Shown here: positions 1 to 12,191 of the stretch, one piece after another | Layout of the letters: each line of letters opens with the position of its first letter | Position numbering within the stretch: position 1 is the first letter of the stretch | Source: Alitta virens | Lineage: Eukaryota > Annelida > Polychaeta > Phyllodocida > Nereididae | Direction: 5' to 3' | Assembly (NCBI GenBank): GCA_932294295.1 | Contig: OW028573.1 | Span: 69,665,829-69,729,828 of the forward strand | Length of the DNA: 64,000 nucleotides | The notes under the pieces: generated by a model | Told to the model about the DNA's origin: nothing | Databases searched by the model: none | What the model saw: the letters and a program-made list of their open reading frames with translations, nothing else | Translations under genes and position numbers: made by a program

Positions 1-566
1 AGACTGATTAGTATGTCCCGGTTTTTGCACCCAAATATGGCAAATTAGAGGCATGGATGTTGTCATATGCTGCAGCTTGAATTAATAAACCTTCAGTGGA
101 TTCTTTAGTGTAAGTCTTGAATATAGGGGCCCTTTAAGGAGTGAAACCATACTAATATGCTATAACAGACGTTGTAGTAATATTAACCTCGTGAAGTGTG
201 TTAGTTCCCTGTCATCAAGGATTAGTCCCTGATGGTGACAATAATCAAGATTGTCTTTAGGAAACCTCCAATACACAGAAAATATTCATGTTAATAATGA
301 TATTTTGTAACATAACATTGTATATGTGGTTGAATAAATATCTGATTCCGAATAAATAATGTCCTCTTCCAGGTATGTGATGGCCACGTTTGCTTGTAGT
401 TTAGCCAGTGTGTGATAAACTAATAACATAGCAATTGCTGTGAGGATAACATCTATGCATCCACTGTACCGATGACCTCCATTTTTTCTCAGTCCCCAAT
501 GAAGTGACACACTTATTGTTCTTCTTGGCTTCATTCTGTCCTCTGAACCATTGCGTTGCATGTGGG

Positions 567-623
567 TTTTAATCATATTGCCCACGTTTAATCATATTGC
601 CCACGTTTAATCATATTGCCCAT
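567..623. repeat. 19-bp tandem repeat, three copies
   Basis: The unit GTTTAATCATATTGCCCAC is repeated three times in direct succession; the first copy has one extra T and the last ends in T. Copies 2 and 3 occupy 586-604 and 605-623. No function is evident. Confidence 0.9.
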
Positions 624-2987
624 GGTGCATTTAACTGCAATGGGGGGAAGGCCTTGGCAATTTTTGTGTCTTTCGCTTGATTAATCTCATTCCTGCGAGC
701 CTGCTTATTTGTTTCTGTATTTTTGAATTGATCCCTCGTTATGGGACAGCAGGTAGCCTCAGTGGTTTGCGTGTTTGGTTACTTTGGTATATGTTTTTGC
801 CCATTAAACATGAGTTAGAAATCTAACCCTGGATTAGACATCTATCTCTTCACACATCATGCACATGGAGGTCCCAAGTGCTTTTGGCAGCATGGCAGTT
901 GTTGGATAACTAATGTGGAATAGTGGGTCCTGATATACCAGTTAACCAGGCTATACCTCTGCCTACCATACATTTGATGGTCTGCATCTGCATAGATTTG
1001 ACAGCAAGAGGCAATTGGGGGACTTTCTTAGTACAATGTATTGGTCAGTTGGGTGTCACTGTGAACGATAACTGTCACTGGTATAGCCTAGTGTATAAAA
1101 AGCGGGTTCAGCTGCCTGTGTATATTTGTGCAGTAGCCTTTCCTGCTGGGGTGCCTTCAACTGCCTTGTAGTTTTTGACCATGTTCTGCCTCCTCATGAT
1201 ATGCCCACTCACGCTCTCTAGTGTGCTAGGTTTACTGCTCTAGGTTCAGTGTCCGGTTTACTGTATATTCGCTACAAAGGAAACGGATAAAAAATGAAAC
1301 TTTGGTGTAGAGGAAAATAGGTAGAGCTATAGCAACAAAATTGACTGCATTTAATTACATTACCGTGAACAGGAAAGGTACATAATGGGTGATTGGACGA
1401 GACGTTCAACCTGAGCAAATTGAATTTGTTTTCCTTGGTCTATGTTATTTCCTTGGAGGAAGTTGAGAAATTTAACCAACCAAATGGATTTATTCTCTCT
1501 TAGGACCTTTCTGTTTTCAGCAGGAGCAGAAAGATGTAGAAATGCGAGCTCTTTGAAAAGCTGTTGAGTGGGCAGAATGCTCAAATATCACACCGAGCAA
1601 TATCATGTAGCAGCCTAATAGAGCTGCTGGAATCTTGGAAAGTAGCTCTGAAAGGCAGCGAATTATTGGATATGATTTATGGAAAAGGAACAATTAGGAT
1701 GTGACAAGTTGGGTCCTTTTCCTCCATATGGCTTTGTCCTGCCCAATGCAGCTTGTCCCAGGTTAGTGCCAACACTGTATGTGCTGTTCCCAGGCCATTG
1801 CCTGCCTGTAATGGGACTTGGCAGGGTAGAGTATTCAGTTGAAAAGTAGATGCCTTGCCCTAGCAAGTGACTTGAGGCTAACTTGTTGAAGACTGTGTAG
1901 TTTGTCATGTTCTGGAATGCAATTACACGTCCACAAAACACTGCTGCAGGCAGACTACAAGTGGAACAGCAAGTGGACCTTATGACCTCTTCTCCTTCTG
2001 AGTTGTCGATGACCATCTCATTTGCCTCATGTTACCCCAAGCCTACTCGTCTTGTGTGTTCTCAAGAGCCTAACTCCATCCCTGTCCAGACTGATGGGCT
2101 ATTGCCTCCCTCTCCTGCAACATAGAGAAGCACAGCCTGAGGGCATCCTATCATATCTTCCATATATGCATAGGCATAGGCAAGGTCTATCTTGACAACA
2201 GCATGGATGGCCTTTGAAGTAGTCTAGTATATCCCTTGCCTTTGGATAAACTAATGTGGAAATAATATTGGGGCCTTTTCAGCAAGAGCAGTGTTGCTTG
2301 AAGAATCAGTGCAGTTGCATGCACCTCTGATGCATTTGCTTTCCGCTTGATTTTTTTAGCGCCCCAGAAATGTTTTTGTGTCATTGTGTGGGTCGTGTGA
2401 CGGATGGCTTTCTCTTCTAAGAAGACTGCACAGATTGCTTTTCTTGTGAGAATGGGACCCATCTCTTCCACTACCACAAGCAGCAGCAGCAGCAGCAACC
2501 CCTGATGGATAAGCATCTCCGCATCCCTGTCTGATGGCCGGACGCTATTCCACGCTACATTTCTCCTCACCGTGCTTTCTAAATCTTCAATAAGGGGAAA
2601 ACAGCCATGGAGAAAATGGGGACCGTGATTGTGAGCTCTTATAGTGGGACCCACAATGTGGTCCCACATAGCATGATCTGTATGCAAGTGTTGCAGGCAG
2701 CCCTTTCATTACAAAGCATGATACATTAAGCATGGTCTTTTGATATGTGACCTGTCAAGTTGTGCTAACAGGCATAGGATTCTCTCTCATTCTGCATTAA
2801 TGACCTGGTCATTCCTGGTTTTTGCTTTCTATTAAGCCTTCTTCTTTGTGCTTTAAATGCATGGTAATCATCAATTATGTGAAACTAGGCAAAATTCCTG
2901 TTATCCACTGGGATTTGACAGTAATTGCAAGGTCGGTGTCCGGCCAGTGGTCACCCTGAGTAGTTGACCGAAAGATAAAAGAAAGAC

Positions 2988-3012
<25 letters not shown>
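2988..3012. repeat. TA dinucleotide microsatellite
   Basis: An uninterrupted alternating T-A run, followed by a short TACACATA tail. It is a simple sequence repeat in presumed intron. Confidence 0.95.
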
Positions 3013-3019
<7 letters not shown>

Positions 3020-5120
3020 TCAAAAGTCATTGTATTATTTCTTCAGGTTTATTCTCTTGACCATATTAACCTGATGTACTTTAATGTCAGGTGAATGTCC
3101 AGGAAGTGGTTAACTTGCAAATGCAGTTCCAAGTAACGTTGTGCGTTGTTATGACGCTGTCAAACAAACCTTTCTTGTCGTCCATCATTTCCTGGTTGAG
3201 TGGAATAAAAAGAAAAAAACGGCGAATCGTGCATCAGAAAATGCATTAGAACCTGTTTGCTTGGCAATCGCTTTCTCTACAATGTCTCCCCGGTTCATGC
3301 CGAGTGTAATGCAAGAGAAATGGCATCTCAGCCTTGCATAAGAGGATGCTGGTAGTGTCACCTACATCCTTATTAATGGTAATCTGCCCAGTCTTTGGTA
3401 TCATTCGCCTGCTGTATCAGTGCTGATGTGAATGTAATTAGGAAAAGAATATTTAGCACTGTGAAGGATGTGATGTATAGTTTCGTTGCTAGGTTGCAGG
3501 AGGCTGTTGGAAGCAAGGGTCTGATTAGAGGGCCCCTGGGTGTTGCTTGAGTGGACCTTTCTCTGACCTTGCTTGACCTTCTGATGACTTCGCCTCCTGG
3601 GCTTGCTCCTCACAACCTCAGGGCTAACGTAAACATGGAGCATTACGCAGAACCCATCGTAATCCAAGACTGGATTGCCCTCCTCCTGAGATTTCTGATT
3701 TTCTATCTGTCCCTCATGCTGGCTGCTTTTCCATCAATGTCTTTCGGTAGTTTTAGGCGATTCTGTCGTCTGAAACCTCTACTTTGTTTCTCATGTTAAG
3801 CTTCTTTTTCTTCTTTTTTTTTTCTTCAATTTTTTTTTCTTTTTCTCTCTTCTCTCACTTGTACTTACAGGATGTCATCAGAGACCAGTTGCTTTATAGC
3901 AACCTTCGATAGATTCTTCTGGTCTGTTGAGTGTGTCACTGATGATGGGCGCTTTGCTTCTGCTTGATTAACCAGTTCAATTACCGTCGCTCCTTACTAT
4001 GTTGATGCTCAAAATGTTTGCCATCAATCAGTAATTGCAAAGATAATGTGTTCTTGGTTGAGATCCTTTTTATGTCGAGCCAGCTTTGAAAGCTTCGGGG
4101 ATCAATCGAAACATGGCTTCAAAGCACTTTTTATGGTTAGTTTAATAACTGTGAATTAAAATTAAATTTTTGTGTCCTGTGCATATTGCTGGGAAGCTTT
4201 GGCTGATCAACCACAGAATGTTAAATATTTTACTAAACAGTTGTTTCATGGTCGTTTCAATATTCTTGGTGTCCGATTGACACATCATTTTCAGCAAAGA
4301 ACTACGATATTTGGCTTAACAGTGTCTGTTGATTTGGCGCGACATGTTAGCTCCATACTTGGTCTCTTAAGTAGTTTACCATTGTGGAATCACGTAGCAT
4401 TGGGCATTTCAGTAGTGGTCAGCTCTTGGACCTTCGGTGGTAGAGGTAATTCTTGCATATTCAGAAGGGAAACTTTTCTGTTGGTGTAAAAACAACTTGG
4501 TTACTTTTCCTTGGGTGTATGTGAGGCTGGTTGCATTGATCTGTTTCCATTTGTAGAATGCCAGTGGTAGCACTTTTGTAAAAATTACTTTTTTGAACCA
4601 TGTCTTTGTGAAACTGTCTCGTACCTCTCAGATGCAGTTGCCATGTATTGTTGTACGCCAAGATACAGAGATATCAATATCCCACTGTTAAGGAATCAAG
4701 ATGATGGAACTGCGTGTAAGGAGGGGAGGTGATGAATTATATAGCCTCTGGCCCTACTTGGCAAAGCATCTTTGCTACTCCTCCTTTGAAATGCTTCTAG
4801 AATTCCTTTGTGGTTGGTGCCTTAATATTTCATCTGAGAGATTCATTCGTTTGGAAAAATTTTGGGAATTACCTTCCTTGATCTCAAAGTGTTTGATTTT
4901 TGTGTGTGGCACCTTTTTAGTTGAAGAAAGGCGTTTGTGCCACCTCCAATGAATGCCTGAAACCGGTTTCTGCACTCAAGATAGAAAAACCCATATATCC
5001 TGTTTCCTTTTATCTCAGCTACCAATTAATTCAATTGTGCCTTTTTAACCAACTGGGTCACTTCGCAACAATCCCCCGAAAGTGAGACTTTATAAATTTA
5101 CCTTCATTTGTTGCTTGCAG

Positions 5121-5255
5121 TTAAACACAGAATGGACTCAGTTGGAAGTAATCGATTTAATCAACGATGGTTCTGGACTGGGATTTGGTATCATCGGCGG
5201 AAAGAGCACAGGTGTTGTTGTCAAGACAATACTGCCTGGCGGAATAGCCGACAAG
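5121..5255 (+). CDS. MPDZ: MPDZ-like exon: N-terminal half of PDZ2
   Basis: Acceptor TTGCTTGCAG ends at 5120; donor GTTAGT begins at 5256; 45 codons, phase 0 at both ends. It encodes [19 protein letters not shown], the beta-A strand and carboxylate-binding loop of PDZ2, then a [10 protein letters not shown] segment as in vertebrate MUPP1 PDZ2. The residues before the domain (LNTEWTQ) match the short lead-in of the vertebrate protein, so a preceding exon is expected upstream of the window. Confidence 0.93.
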
Positions 5256-5395
5256 GTTAGTAGATTTTTATAAAATACTTCAGAATATTTATGGAGAAAT
5301 GTGATAATTTATAAAATTCTTTAATTTTGCTTTAGTAGCCTGGTTGTTGGATCTGTACAGAATGCTTGCAAGTGATTCAATTTTTTTTCCCGCAG

Positions 5396-5722
5396 GATGG
5401 TCGCCTTCACAGCGGTGACCATATTATGCAAATTGGTGATGTCCACGTTCGAGGTCTTGGGTCAGAGCAGGTAGCCACAGTCCTACGACAGTCTGGTAGC
5501 CATGTTAGGCTGATTGTGGCTCGCAGTGTGACAGACCCCTTCCCCCTGACACATCCTCATGCTCCAATTATACCCACAGATCAACTAGATGAACATCTCC
5601 ACCAACTTTACTCAGCACTTTTGGCATACGAGAATGCTCAGCATCTCGGCCTTACACCGGAACAACTTGAACATCTTAGTATGATGGGACACCTGCCTGA
5701 TGGCCTCTTGCATGGACATTCT
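5396..5722 (+). CDS. MPDZ: MPDZ-like exon: rest of PDZ2 and linker
   Basis: Acceptor TTTCCCGCAG; donor GTAAGT at 5723; 109 codons, phase 0/0, separated from the previous exon by a 140-base intron. It completes PDZ2 (DGRLHSGDHIMQIGD, helix B SEQVATVL, last strand VRLIVAR). The first helix-B residue reads as Ser rather than the His of class I PDZ domains. The remaining 60 or so residues are a His/Leu-rich linker (HQLYSALLAYENAQHLGL) that may form a helix; I do not recognise it as a domain. Confidence 0.93.
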
Positions 5723-6760
5723 GTAAGTACCTCCTTTGAAAGACCTCCTCGGAGTATTTGTATAGGTATGAATTATAGATGGGTGTTGTGATATTGCGTC
5801 AAAATTCATACCGTTTCCAGTGTTGCTGTCTCAGTGGATGGCAGCTGCAAATTGTGCTGTCAATCTCGAGACTGAGAGATTTGTTATTCTTTTGTGAGAG
5901 TGGCTTTTTCATGTATAATGAATAGCCGCCATGAATTATTTCTTTGAAAAATGTATTGCTGTGTGTCAGTGGCGAGCCAGAGGACATTTGAGACATTGCT
6001 GAGATTTTTAAAGCTAACAAAAAATGCTGGTCAGCAGCTGTTCGTTGAGCATTACTTAGCCCTTGAGTAATGATCACATATATACTTAGTGACTGAGAGC
6101 TTGAATGCCTAACAACCAAACACATATGCAGTTTAGAACATACTGATATAAAATATAACAATTTGTCACATGTAGGATGTAATATGGTGGCCGTGGCCAG
6201 GCAAGGCCGGAAGAGCAATGAGTCATACGCCTGACATATTGTGCCCATGATGCTGCTGATGCATCTGATTCATCTCACCTGACCATCACAAGAATTTAAA
6301 TGTTATCATAAGTCATTCGTACACATCCTGATTGAAATCATTAAACTAAAGTGAGCTTTGAAGATTCTTATTTTTGTGAGATGAGTTTGGAGCTAACAAG
6401 TAGCAGCAGGTGAGCCTGAGTTGCAGCAGCAGCAGCAGGTGTATGTGTGTGAGTGTGTGTGACCCATCCCATAACAGATTAATTTCAGTGTTCCAGACAA
6501 TGTGTAATATTTACCGGCGCCCTAGCTACTCTGTCATTTCCTTAGAAAATGTGCAGATTTCCTTTTAAGGCAGCAGGCAGCCAGATACAAATCGCCCACA
6601 GATTTCTGCATTATGACATTTAAACCAGTGGCCATTCTAAATTGTAGCTTGCACTGAAATCTATGAAGATGCTGCTGATGATCTCTAGGAATTCCTACAA
6701 TCTCTGGATGTTTCTTGGATTTGCAAGTGCTTCATAATGTGGATGTGTTGCCTTTTTCAG

Positions 6761-6881
6761 CCGTCATTGGAAGAGGCTCAACTTCATTCTCCCGATGTGG
6801 AATTTTTTGAGGCAGAGCTCGTCAAAGGTACACAGGGTCTAGGTATTACCATTGCAGGATACATAGGAGAGCGAACCACTG
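6761..6881 (+). CDS. MPDZ: MPDZ-like exon: start of PDZ3
   Basis: Acceptor CCTTTTTCAG; donor GTGAGT at 6882; enters in phase 0 and leaves in phase 1. It encodes FFEAELVKGTQGLGITIAGY, which closely matches the PDZ3 carboxylate-binding region of vertebrate MUPP1 including the following IGE/D motif. Confidence 0.93.
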
Positions 6882-7326
6882 GTGAGTTTCCTTTCAATAT
6901 AATAGTTATCTGGGCACAGAAACTCAAGGGAAATGAAATGTATCAGAAAGGTCAAAGATGACAGACATTGCTGGCAGGTTTGGCTGCCTCTGTGGAAGGT
7001 TAAAGAAGTGATATGGTCCTAATGCAGTAAAAACATATCTTACAAAAGGAGTAATATCTTTAAGTTCATCCAATAAGCTTTCTCTGTCAAGTATGCCATA
7101 TCAGATTATGTTCGCCTTTGAAATTGCCTCATCTGGCTGTAAAGAGATGGAGGATAGCCTTTGACATGGCTGCACTGCCGCTGCAGTCATGGACAAATAT
7201 TAAGTTTTGCTCTAGGTTACTGTTAGGTGGGCTTGTTATTCCAGGTGTGATAGGCTTGTAGGGTTCGGTATGTATTTGGACTGTGCACAACTGAATACCC
7301 TGCATATATGAAATTTTGCTTTGCAG

Positions 7327-7418
7327 AAGAGTTATCGGGTATATTCGTAAAGAGCATAGCTGAAGAGAGTGCTGCAGCCCTTGACGGTAGAATACAAGTC
7401 AATGACCAGATAATACAG
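7327..7418 (+). CDS. MPDZ: MPDZ-like exon: middle of PDZ3
   Basis: Acceptor TTTGCAG; donor GTGAGA at 7419; phase 1 in, 0 out. It encodes LSGIFVKSIAEESAAALDGR and then IQVNDQIIQ, the beta-B to beta-D part of PDZ3 (vertebrate SGIFVKSI...HDGRIQIGDQII). The usual GDQI is NDQI here. Confidence 0.92.
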
Positions 7419-7513
7419 GTGAGAATATGTGCTCAATTTAAGTTTGCCGAAAATTGTTCTGCAATTGCCAAACTTTTGATAGCAAGTACAATGCTTCTTG
7501 AAATGTTTCTTAG

Positions 7514-7646
7514 GTCGACGACCAGTCCCTCGAAGGCTTTTCAAATCACCAGGCTGTTGAGGTTTTAAGAAATACAGGTCAAGTAGTTCGGTTAAAACTC
7601 GCCCGGTATAAACATGCAACCAAATATGATCTTCCACAATATCCAG
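7514..7646 (+). CDS. MPDZ: MPDZ-like exon: end of PDZ3
   Basis: Acceptor TTCTTAG after a 95-base intron; donor GTAAGT at 7647; phase 0 in, 1 out. It encodes VDDQSLEGFSNHQAVEVLRN and GQVVRLKLARY, the helix-B region and last strand of PDZ3. The first helix-B residue reads as Asn, matching the vertebrate domain. Confidence 0.93.
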
Positions 7647-8090
7647 GTAAGTTGTGAGACGTCGACTATGTACACTGTAAGCCATAATATCATGCTGGAT
7701 TGATAGCATTGGTAGCTGTTTACTGTTTTGACAATCATATCTCATCTTCTGGCATCGCGTAAAATACTTCTTTGCTGCATGATAAACGACCATAATCTGC
7801 TCAATTTATGCATGGTCTTAAATTTGGAGGGTTATTGATGGAGTGTTTGCCTCATATTGCTCCTGCTTATTAAAAAGCGTTATTTGCTGGGTGTATTGAT
7901 TGGCCTGGTATGATCAATATGGTTTGAGTTCTCAGGTTGAAGCCTGGCTTAGACTGTCATTGTGTACTCTTCCTGGGAGTTTGACATTCAGACATTTTTG
8001 TCACTCTTCTATCGTATGGAGTTGTGATTGAGGAAGATTTTTGCTGGGGAGATCCGTGATGTTTTTGAGTTGAGCTGGATTTGATTGCAG

Positions 8091-8297
8091 TGCAACCGTG
8101 GGACTCACCTACTGTGGAGCAGCAGCCTCAGCTGCCGATGCAGACCACTCCCCCTCCCGTGCAGACCACCCCACCTCCCGTGGCCATTCCTTACCCTGAT
8201 GATGATGTGGAGAACGAGGTCACTGTGAATACTGAAGCCAACAATGGACATATCAGCCTGGAGGATATCACGATTTTGCCTGAATTTGATGACTACA
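8091..8297 (+). CDS. MPDZ: MPDZ-like exon: linker between PDZ3 and PDZ4
   Basis: Acceptor TTTGATTGCAG; donor GTGAGT at 8298; phase 1/1, so a symmetric cassette. It encodes a Pro/Gln-rich linker with the repeated motif QTTPPPV followed by an acidic stretch (PYPDDDVENEVTVN). No domain is recognised. Placement rests on splice sites, phase and position between PDZ3 and PDZ4 exons. Confidence 0.85.
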
Positions 8298-8912
8298 GTG
8301 AGTAGCCTCATATAATTATATACCATGCCAGGGATTCTTCTTACTGTAAATGTACAGATCAAAAAGGTGAAAAATAGAATTTTTGGGATGAAAAAAGAGA
8401 AGGCGAAACTCCATTGGAGCAACATTTTGATATCAATGCAGGGTTTTCCAAATGGAATATTTTGGCAGAAGCCACCTTACGTTAGTCTTGAAGTAACAGT
8501 AGATATGACTGCATTAAAATTTTCAAACCTAGGATGTGTGGATGAAAGTTATGCCTACTCAGGACTTCATTTTAAAAGCACAAAGCCTCTGGCAGAGCTG
8601 TTGTAAGACTAAAATGATGTTGAGAGTCATCTGTGAAGCACAACAATGTGTCTGCAGGGATGCCTGTTTTGCAAGTGCTTTAATTTTTCGTTGAAAGGTA
8701 TGATTGAATGCCCTGCTTTAGATCGCTGCTGGGTAGTGCTCATTCAGAAAGAAACATCCTTGGAAAATCAATTAAGCTTCAAAAAGAGTTGCTATGTTGT
8801 TCTGATGGACAGCAGCCCATGCAAACAATGGAATTTCTGTGTGATACGATCTGTTATCACTGTATACCTTAATGCCAATGCCGGGCTCACTATTGAATTT
8901 TGATGTTTTCAG

Positions 8913-8992
8913 GCCAAGAAATCACTCCAGAGATTGAAGAAGCTTTGAAAGGCAAATGGCAGAAGATCATGGGAGATGATGTCCTGATTGTG
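8913..8992 (+). CDS. MPDZ: MPDZ-like exon: lead-in to PDZ4
   Basis: Acceptor GATGTTTTCAG; donor GTAAGT at 8993; phase 1 in, 0 out. It encodes EIEEALKGKWQKIMGDDVLI, corresponding to the conserved KWQ-IMG segment that directly precedes PDZ4 in vertebrate MUPP1. Confidence 0.92.
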
Positions 8993-9036
8993 GTAAGTTA
9001 CAAGGCGAGGTTGCCTTACAGCCCATTTGATAGAAT

Positions 9037-9198
9037 TGGAAACCAGAATCTAAATTCCAGATGCCATCATGTGAATCCTGGTCTCCAGTTGGTCTCCAGT
9101 TGGTCTCCAGTTGGTTAAGGCAGTCCCTGGGCTAATAGGGATCCTGGATTCACATGACATCCTCTGCATTATAATTTCCAAGTCTATGAAATTGTCTG
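9037..9198. mobile_element. MITE-like hairpin element, copy 1
   Basis: Imperfect inverted repeats flank a centre made of an 11-bp tandem repeat (GGTCTCCAGTT, about three copies, 9081-9115). The left arm contains CATCATGTGAATCCTGG and the right arm ATCCTGGATTCACATGACAT. The right arm is clearly related to 38240-38324, so this is a dispersed family. It lies in the intron before PDZ4. It has no coding capacity. Confidence 0.65.
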
Positions 9199-9517
9199 TA
9201 AGAAGAATTGGAACTTGTCTAGAATGTCTAGTTTTAGTACTCAGGCATAGATTAGACATTCCAAATATATTATTCAGGGAGCCTGGTGTGACCTCATTAA
9301 GCTTGATACAGCAGTGGTTGTTGGCATAGTAGGCGTGATGATATTTATTGACAAATTAAATGCTTTTATATCACATTGAGGAAGGGAAGGTTATCTTTAT
9401 GGTAATATTTTCATGGTCCTTTGTGTGAGAGGTAATCACAGACATTGGGTTAAATAACCAAAAAGTGAGAATGATAAGGGCTGCAGGTTTATTTACCATT
9501 CCAAACCATCATTTTAG

Positions 9518-9691
9518 GTGGCTCAGCTGTCCAAATTCAATCCATATGGAGGTCTTGGAATAAGCTTAGAGGGTACCGTGGATGTGGAAGATGGGCAAGA
9601 AAAACATCCGCATCATTACATTCGGTCAGTGCTCAGTAATGGTCCAGTGGGCAAAAATGGCAAGCTCAAGAGTGGTGATGAACTGCTGGAG
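9518..9691 (+). CDS. MPDZ: MPDZ-like exon: first part of PDZ4
   Basis: Acceptor CATTTTAG; donor GTATGT at 9692; 58 codons, phase 0/0. It encodes VAQLSKFNPYGGLGISLEGT, then HHYIRSVLSNGPVGKNGKL and SGDELLE, matching vertebrate MUPP1 PDZ4 with its HHFIRSVLPEGPVG signature. A short insertion (VEDGQEKH) lengthens the beta-B/beta-C loop compared with vertebrates. Confidence 0.94.
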
Positions 9692-9769
9692 GTATGTGAT
9701 GTGATGAATCATGAAAGTTTTAGGAGTTGCTTCTTAGCAGTCCTGCAATGTCTTGCTCTCCTTTTTCAG

Positions 9770-10222
9770 GTCAATGGACAGTCATTGATAGGACTGAATC
9801 ATGTGGAAGTTGTAGCAATATTAAAAGAACTGCCAGAGCATGTGCGTATTGTCAGTGCTCGGAACAAGCCCTCACCATTGCCTGCTCAACCAGACTTTCT
9901 TTCTTCTTCCTATGCATCCATATCTGCTCCTGCTCGGCCTGCTCAGTTGGACACTCCACCTCCCATGGCCAGTCCTGTGCTACCATCCAGCGTATCCAGC
10001 AGCCAAGAAGTCTACAGTCCACAGCAGGCTGCCCACCTCGTCAAAGCCAAATCTGACCAGGCCTTGCACATATCAAACATTGCCTTGGCATCCTCACTGA
10101 ACAAAATGAAATCACGATCGTTGGAACCACTCACTAGTCTGGCCATGTGGTCTAGTGAGCCCCAGGTCATTCAGTTACACAAGGGAGACCGTGGTCTTGG
10201 CTTTAGCATACTGGACTACCAG
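9770..10222 (+). CDS. MPDZ: MPDZ-like exon: end of PDZ4, linker, start of PDZ5
   Basis: Acceptor CTCCTTTTTCAG; donor GTGAAT at 10223; 151 codons, phase 0/0. It starts with VNGQSLIGLNHVEVVAILKE (end of PDZ4; first helix-B residue reads as His). A Ser/Pro/Ala-rich linker follows, then LAMWSSEPQVIQLHKGDRGL and GFSILDYQ, the PDZ5 carboxylate-binding loop with the characteristic SILDYQ sequence. The preceding 78-base intron has no stop in frame (see findings). Confidence 0.94.
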
Positions 10223-10317
10223 GTGAATTTCTGTACATTTCTATTATATTTTTAGGGGAATATTATTGTTGCGTGTCAAACATAAATTGGAAAATTTTAT
10301 GTATTTTTTTTTTCCAG

Positions 10318-10563
10318 GATCCAATGAATCCTGATGAAACAGTGATAGTGATTCGCAGTTTAGTGCCAGGTGGTGTTGCGCAGATGGATGGCCGTCTTGT
10401 GCCTGGAGATAGACTCTTATTTGTAAATGACGTTAACCTTGAAAATGCCACCTTGCATGATGCCGTGACAGCACTGAAAGGAGCAGCACCGGGCATTGTT
10501 TGTATTGGTGTGGCAAAACCAATTCCTCTGCCAGAAATTGGAGAAAGCAGCACAGATGACTTT
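10318..10563 (+). CDS. MPDZ: MPDZ-like exon: rest of PDZ5
   Basis: Acceptor TTTTTTTTTCCAG; donor GTAAGT at 10564; 82 codons, phase 0/0. It encodes VIVIRSLVPGGVAQMDGRLV, GDRLLFVNDVNLENATLHDA and a final VCIGVAKP strand, nearly identical to vertebrate PDZ5. The first helix-B residue reads as Leu, so this domain probably does not use class I recognition. Confidence 0.95.
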
Positions 10564-11045
10564 GTAAGTACTGCTAAACTAAACAATAAGACTTAAGAAA
10601 CCAAAATAAATGGTCTATTAAGTTGCATGTAGAATGCATCTATCCTTGGAACCAGCATGTTGTAAAATTCCTGAACTGCCATTTATAAATACTTTAATTA
10701 TCAGTTGCCTGTGTATGTTCCTCTTCTCTTTGCCTTGATTAATGTAGTCATTATAGTGATGTAAATACTCTTTATACTCTTACCCAATATGAATATTCTT
10801 CGCAATTGTGATATATCTCTGACGACCACATCAGCAAATCTGCTGATGTGGAAATTTCTGTCTCCTTCTCTTTGTATTGTTGTAAGGCACATCCAGTCTG
10901 TGGCCATGGTTTGAATGGCTTGAAAAATGTAAACTGAATATAGTCAATTAGTCATGGCCACTGGCTGGAAGTTGTCTTACTCGAAACATCGTGTGAATGA
11001 TGTATCTGACTTGTGGTGGGTGTTGTGTCTTGTGTCTGACTCTAG

Positions 11046-11339
11046 ATCCCAGAAATGGAAACATTAGAGAGGGAGGATCGTGTGGCTCAAGGAGTTGATG
11101 AAGTGCGAATGTCTCCAGATGCAGTTTTAGCCGCTGCCGCTGCTTCTGCTGCATCAAACGTTACAGATTTGTCTCCTCCTGAAACTCCTCCTCCGCCCCC
11201 ACCCATCGACGGACCTCCAGAGGAGGAGAGCAGCAGCTCAGATGAGGACCAGGTGCAGGATGACACTCGCAAGGTCTCTATCACCAGTCCTACTCTGAAG
11301 GAACTTAATGCTCAGGAGATGGACATAGAGGATGAGGAG
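11046..11339 (+). CDS. MPDZ: MPDZ-like exon: acidic and proline-rich linker
   Basis: Acceptor CTGACTCTAG; donor GTGGGT at 11340; 98 codons, phase 0/0. No domain. It contains an Ala run (AAAAASAAS), a polyproline stretch (PPETPPPPPPIDGPP) of the kind bound by SH3, WW or EVH1 modules, and a Ser/acidic stretch (EEESSSSDEDQ) that looks like a CK2-type phosphorylation region. It belongs to the long linker between PDZ5 and PDZ6, as in MUPP1. Confidence 0.85.
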
Positions 11340-12191
11340 GTGGGTCTTGGTGCTCGACATATCTTCAGAGGGCGCCACCTCATAATAAGGACTTAACCCT
11401 TACCCAATACACTAACACCACCTACCTGCTGCCTCAGACATCATGAACTAATTTTTTTTTTCTCACCACGTAAGGACATTTTGTCCAGCCAAAAAACTTC
11501 AGCAAATCCCATCCATGATTCCACATTCATTTCATCCTCATTCTAGTCAAATCACAAAGAGAAGCAATTTCAAAATAGCCTCACATAATCTATAGAAACA
11601 TCATACCTTTTGGTGATGATATGACCAAGTGATATGTTTGACATTTAATTTTTGTAATTTTTTAGCCTGCAATTTTTTATCTTTTGATCATGTTAACCAG
11701 ATTAATTTGTTAAACGACCCATCAGATTATAGTAAACTGAATGTGCTTCCCTTAACATTTTTCACAGACATTTGATGTAGTCCGTTTTGATTCTGATGAT
11801 TAATTTACCATCTCTTATTACCATTCCACTGAATTCAATATGTGCATGTTTTCTTTGGTTATTAATGTATTATTTGATGAATTTGATAATTGGTGGTAAC
11901 CTACTCTGCATGAGTGTTATGGTTATTGTAATTTATTACTGATAGTTATGAATGTAATGTAAGTTTTATAAGAGAAATCTCTTTTTGATACGGTTTAGTA
12001 CAGTTCATGTAAATGTCTATTAGTCATGACGGTGGGGGTGTACATAATAATTTTCACAAATAAGTGCAATAACAATACTGTAAATGGCACAAAGGCTACT
12101 TACATGGTGATATAAGGTTACGCGCTCTGTAAAAATGCTTAGATAGCTGGTGGAGGGTGATGACCATTTTGTATATGTTGATTTGTGGCAG

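Larger units (their letters stand above)
1..5120. other. No exon recognised; probable upstream intron of the MPDZ-like gene
   Basis: The first recognised exon begins at 5121 in phase 0 in the middle of a protein, so this stretch is most simply the 3' part of an intron. I looked for PDZ1 and L27 signatures on the plus strand and found none. Open frames are short (largest 166 codons on the minus strand at 2187-2687), with no recognisable family and skewed composition. Contents seen: a 19-bp tandem repeat near 570-623, a CAG/GCT tract near 2479-2497, a TA microsatellite near 2988-3012 and a CT-rich tract near 3799-3858. Confidence 0.6.

Noticed and set aside
2187..2687. 166-codon minus-strand open frame
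   Set aside because: The translation is low-complexity (Leu/Val run from a CAG tract, His/Thr runs) with no recognisable domain, and no splice or promoter context; judged fortuitous.
1..5120. Search for L27 and PDZ1 exons
   Set aside because: No GLGF-type loop, DGRL or helix-B signature in any plus-strand frame; these domains are assumed to lie upstream of the window.
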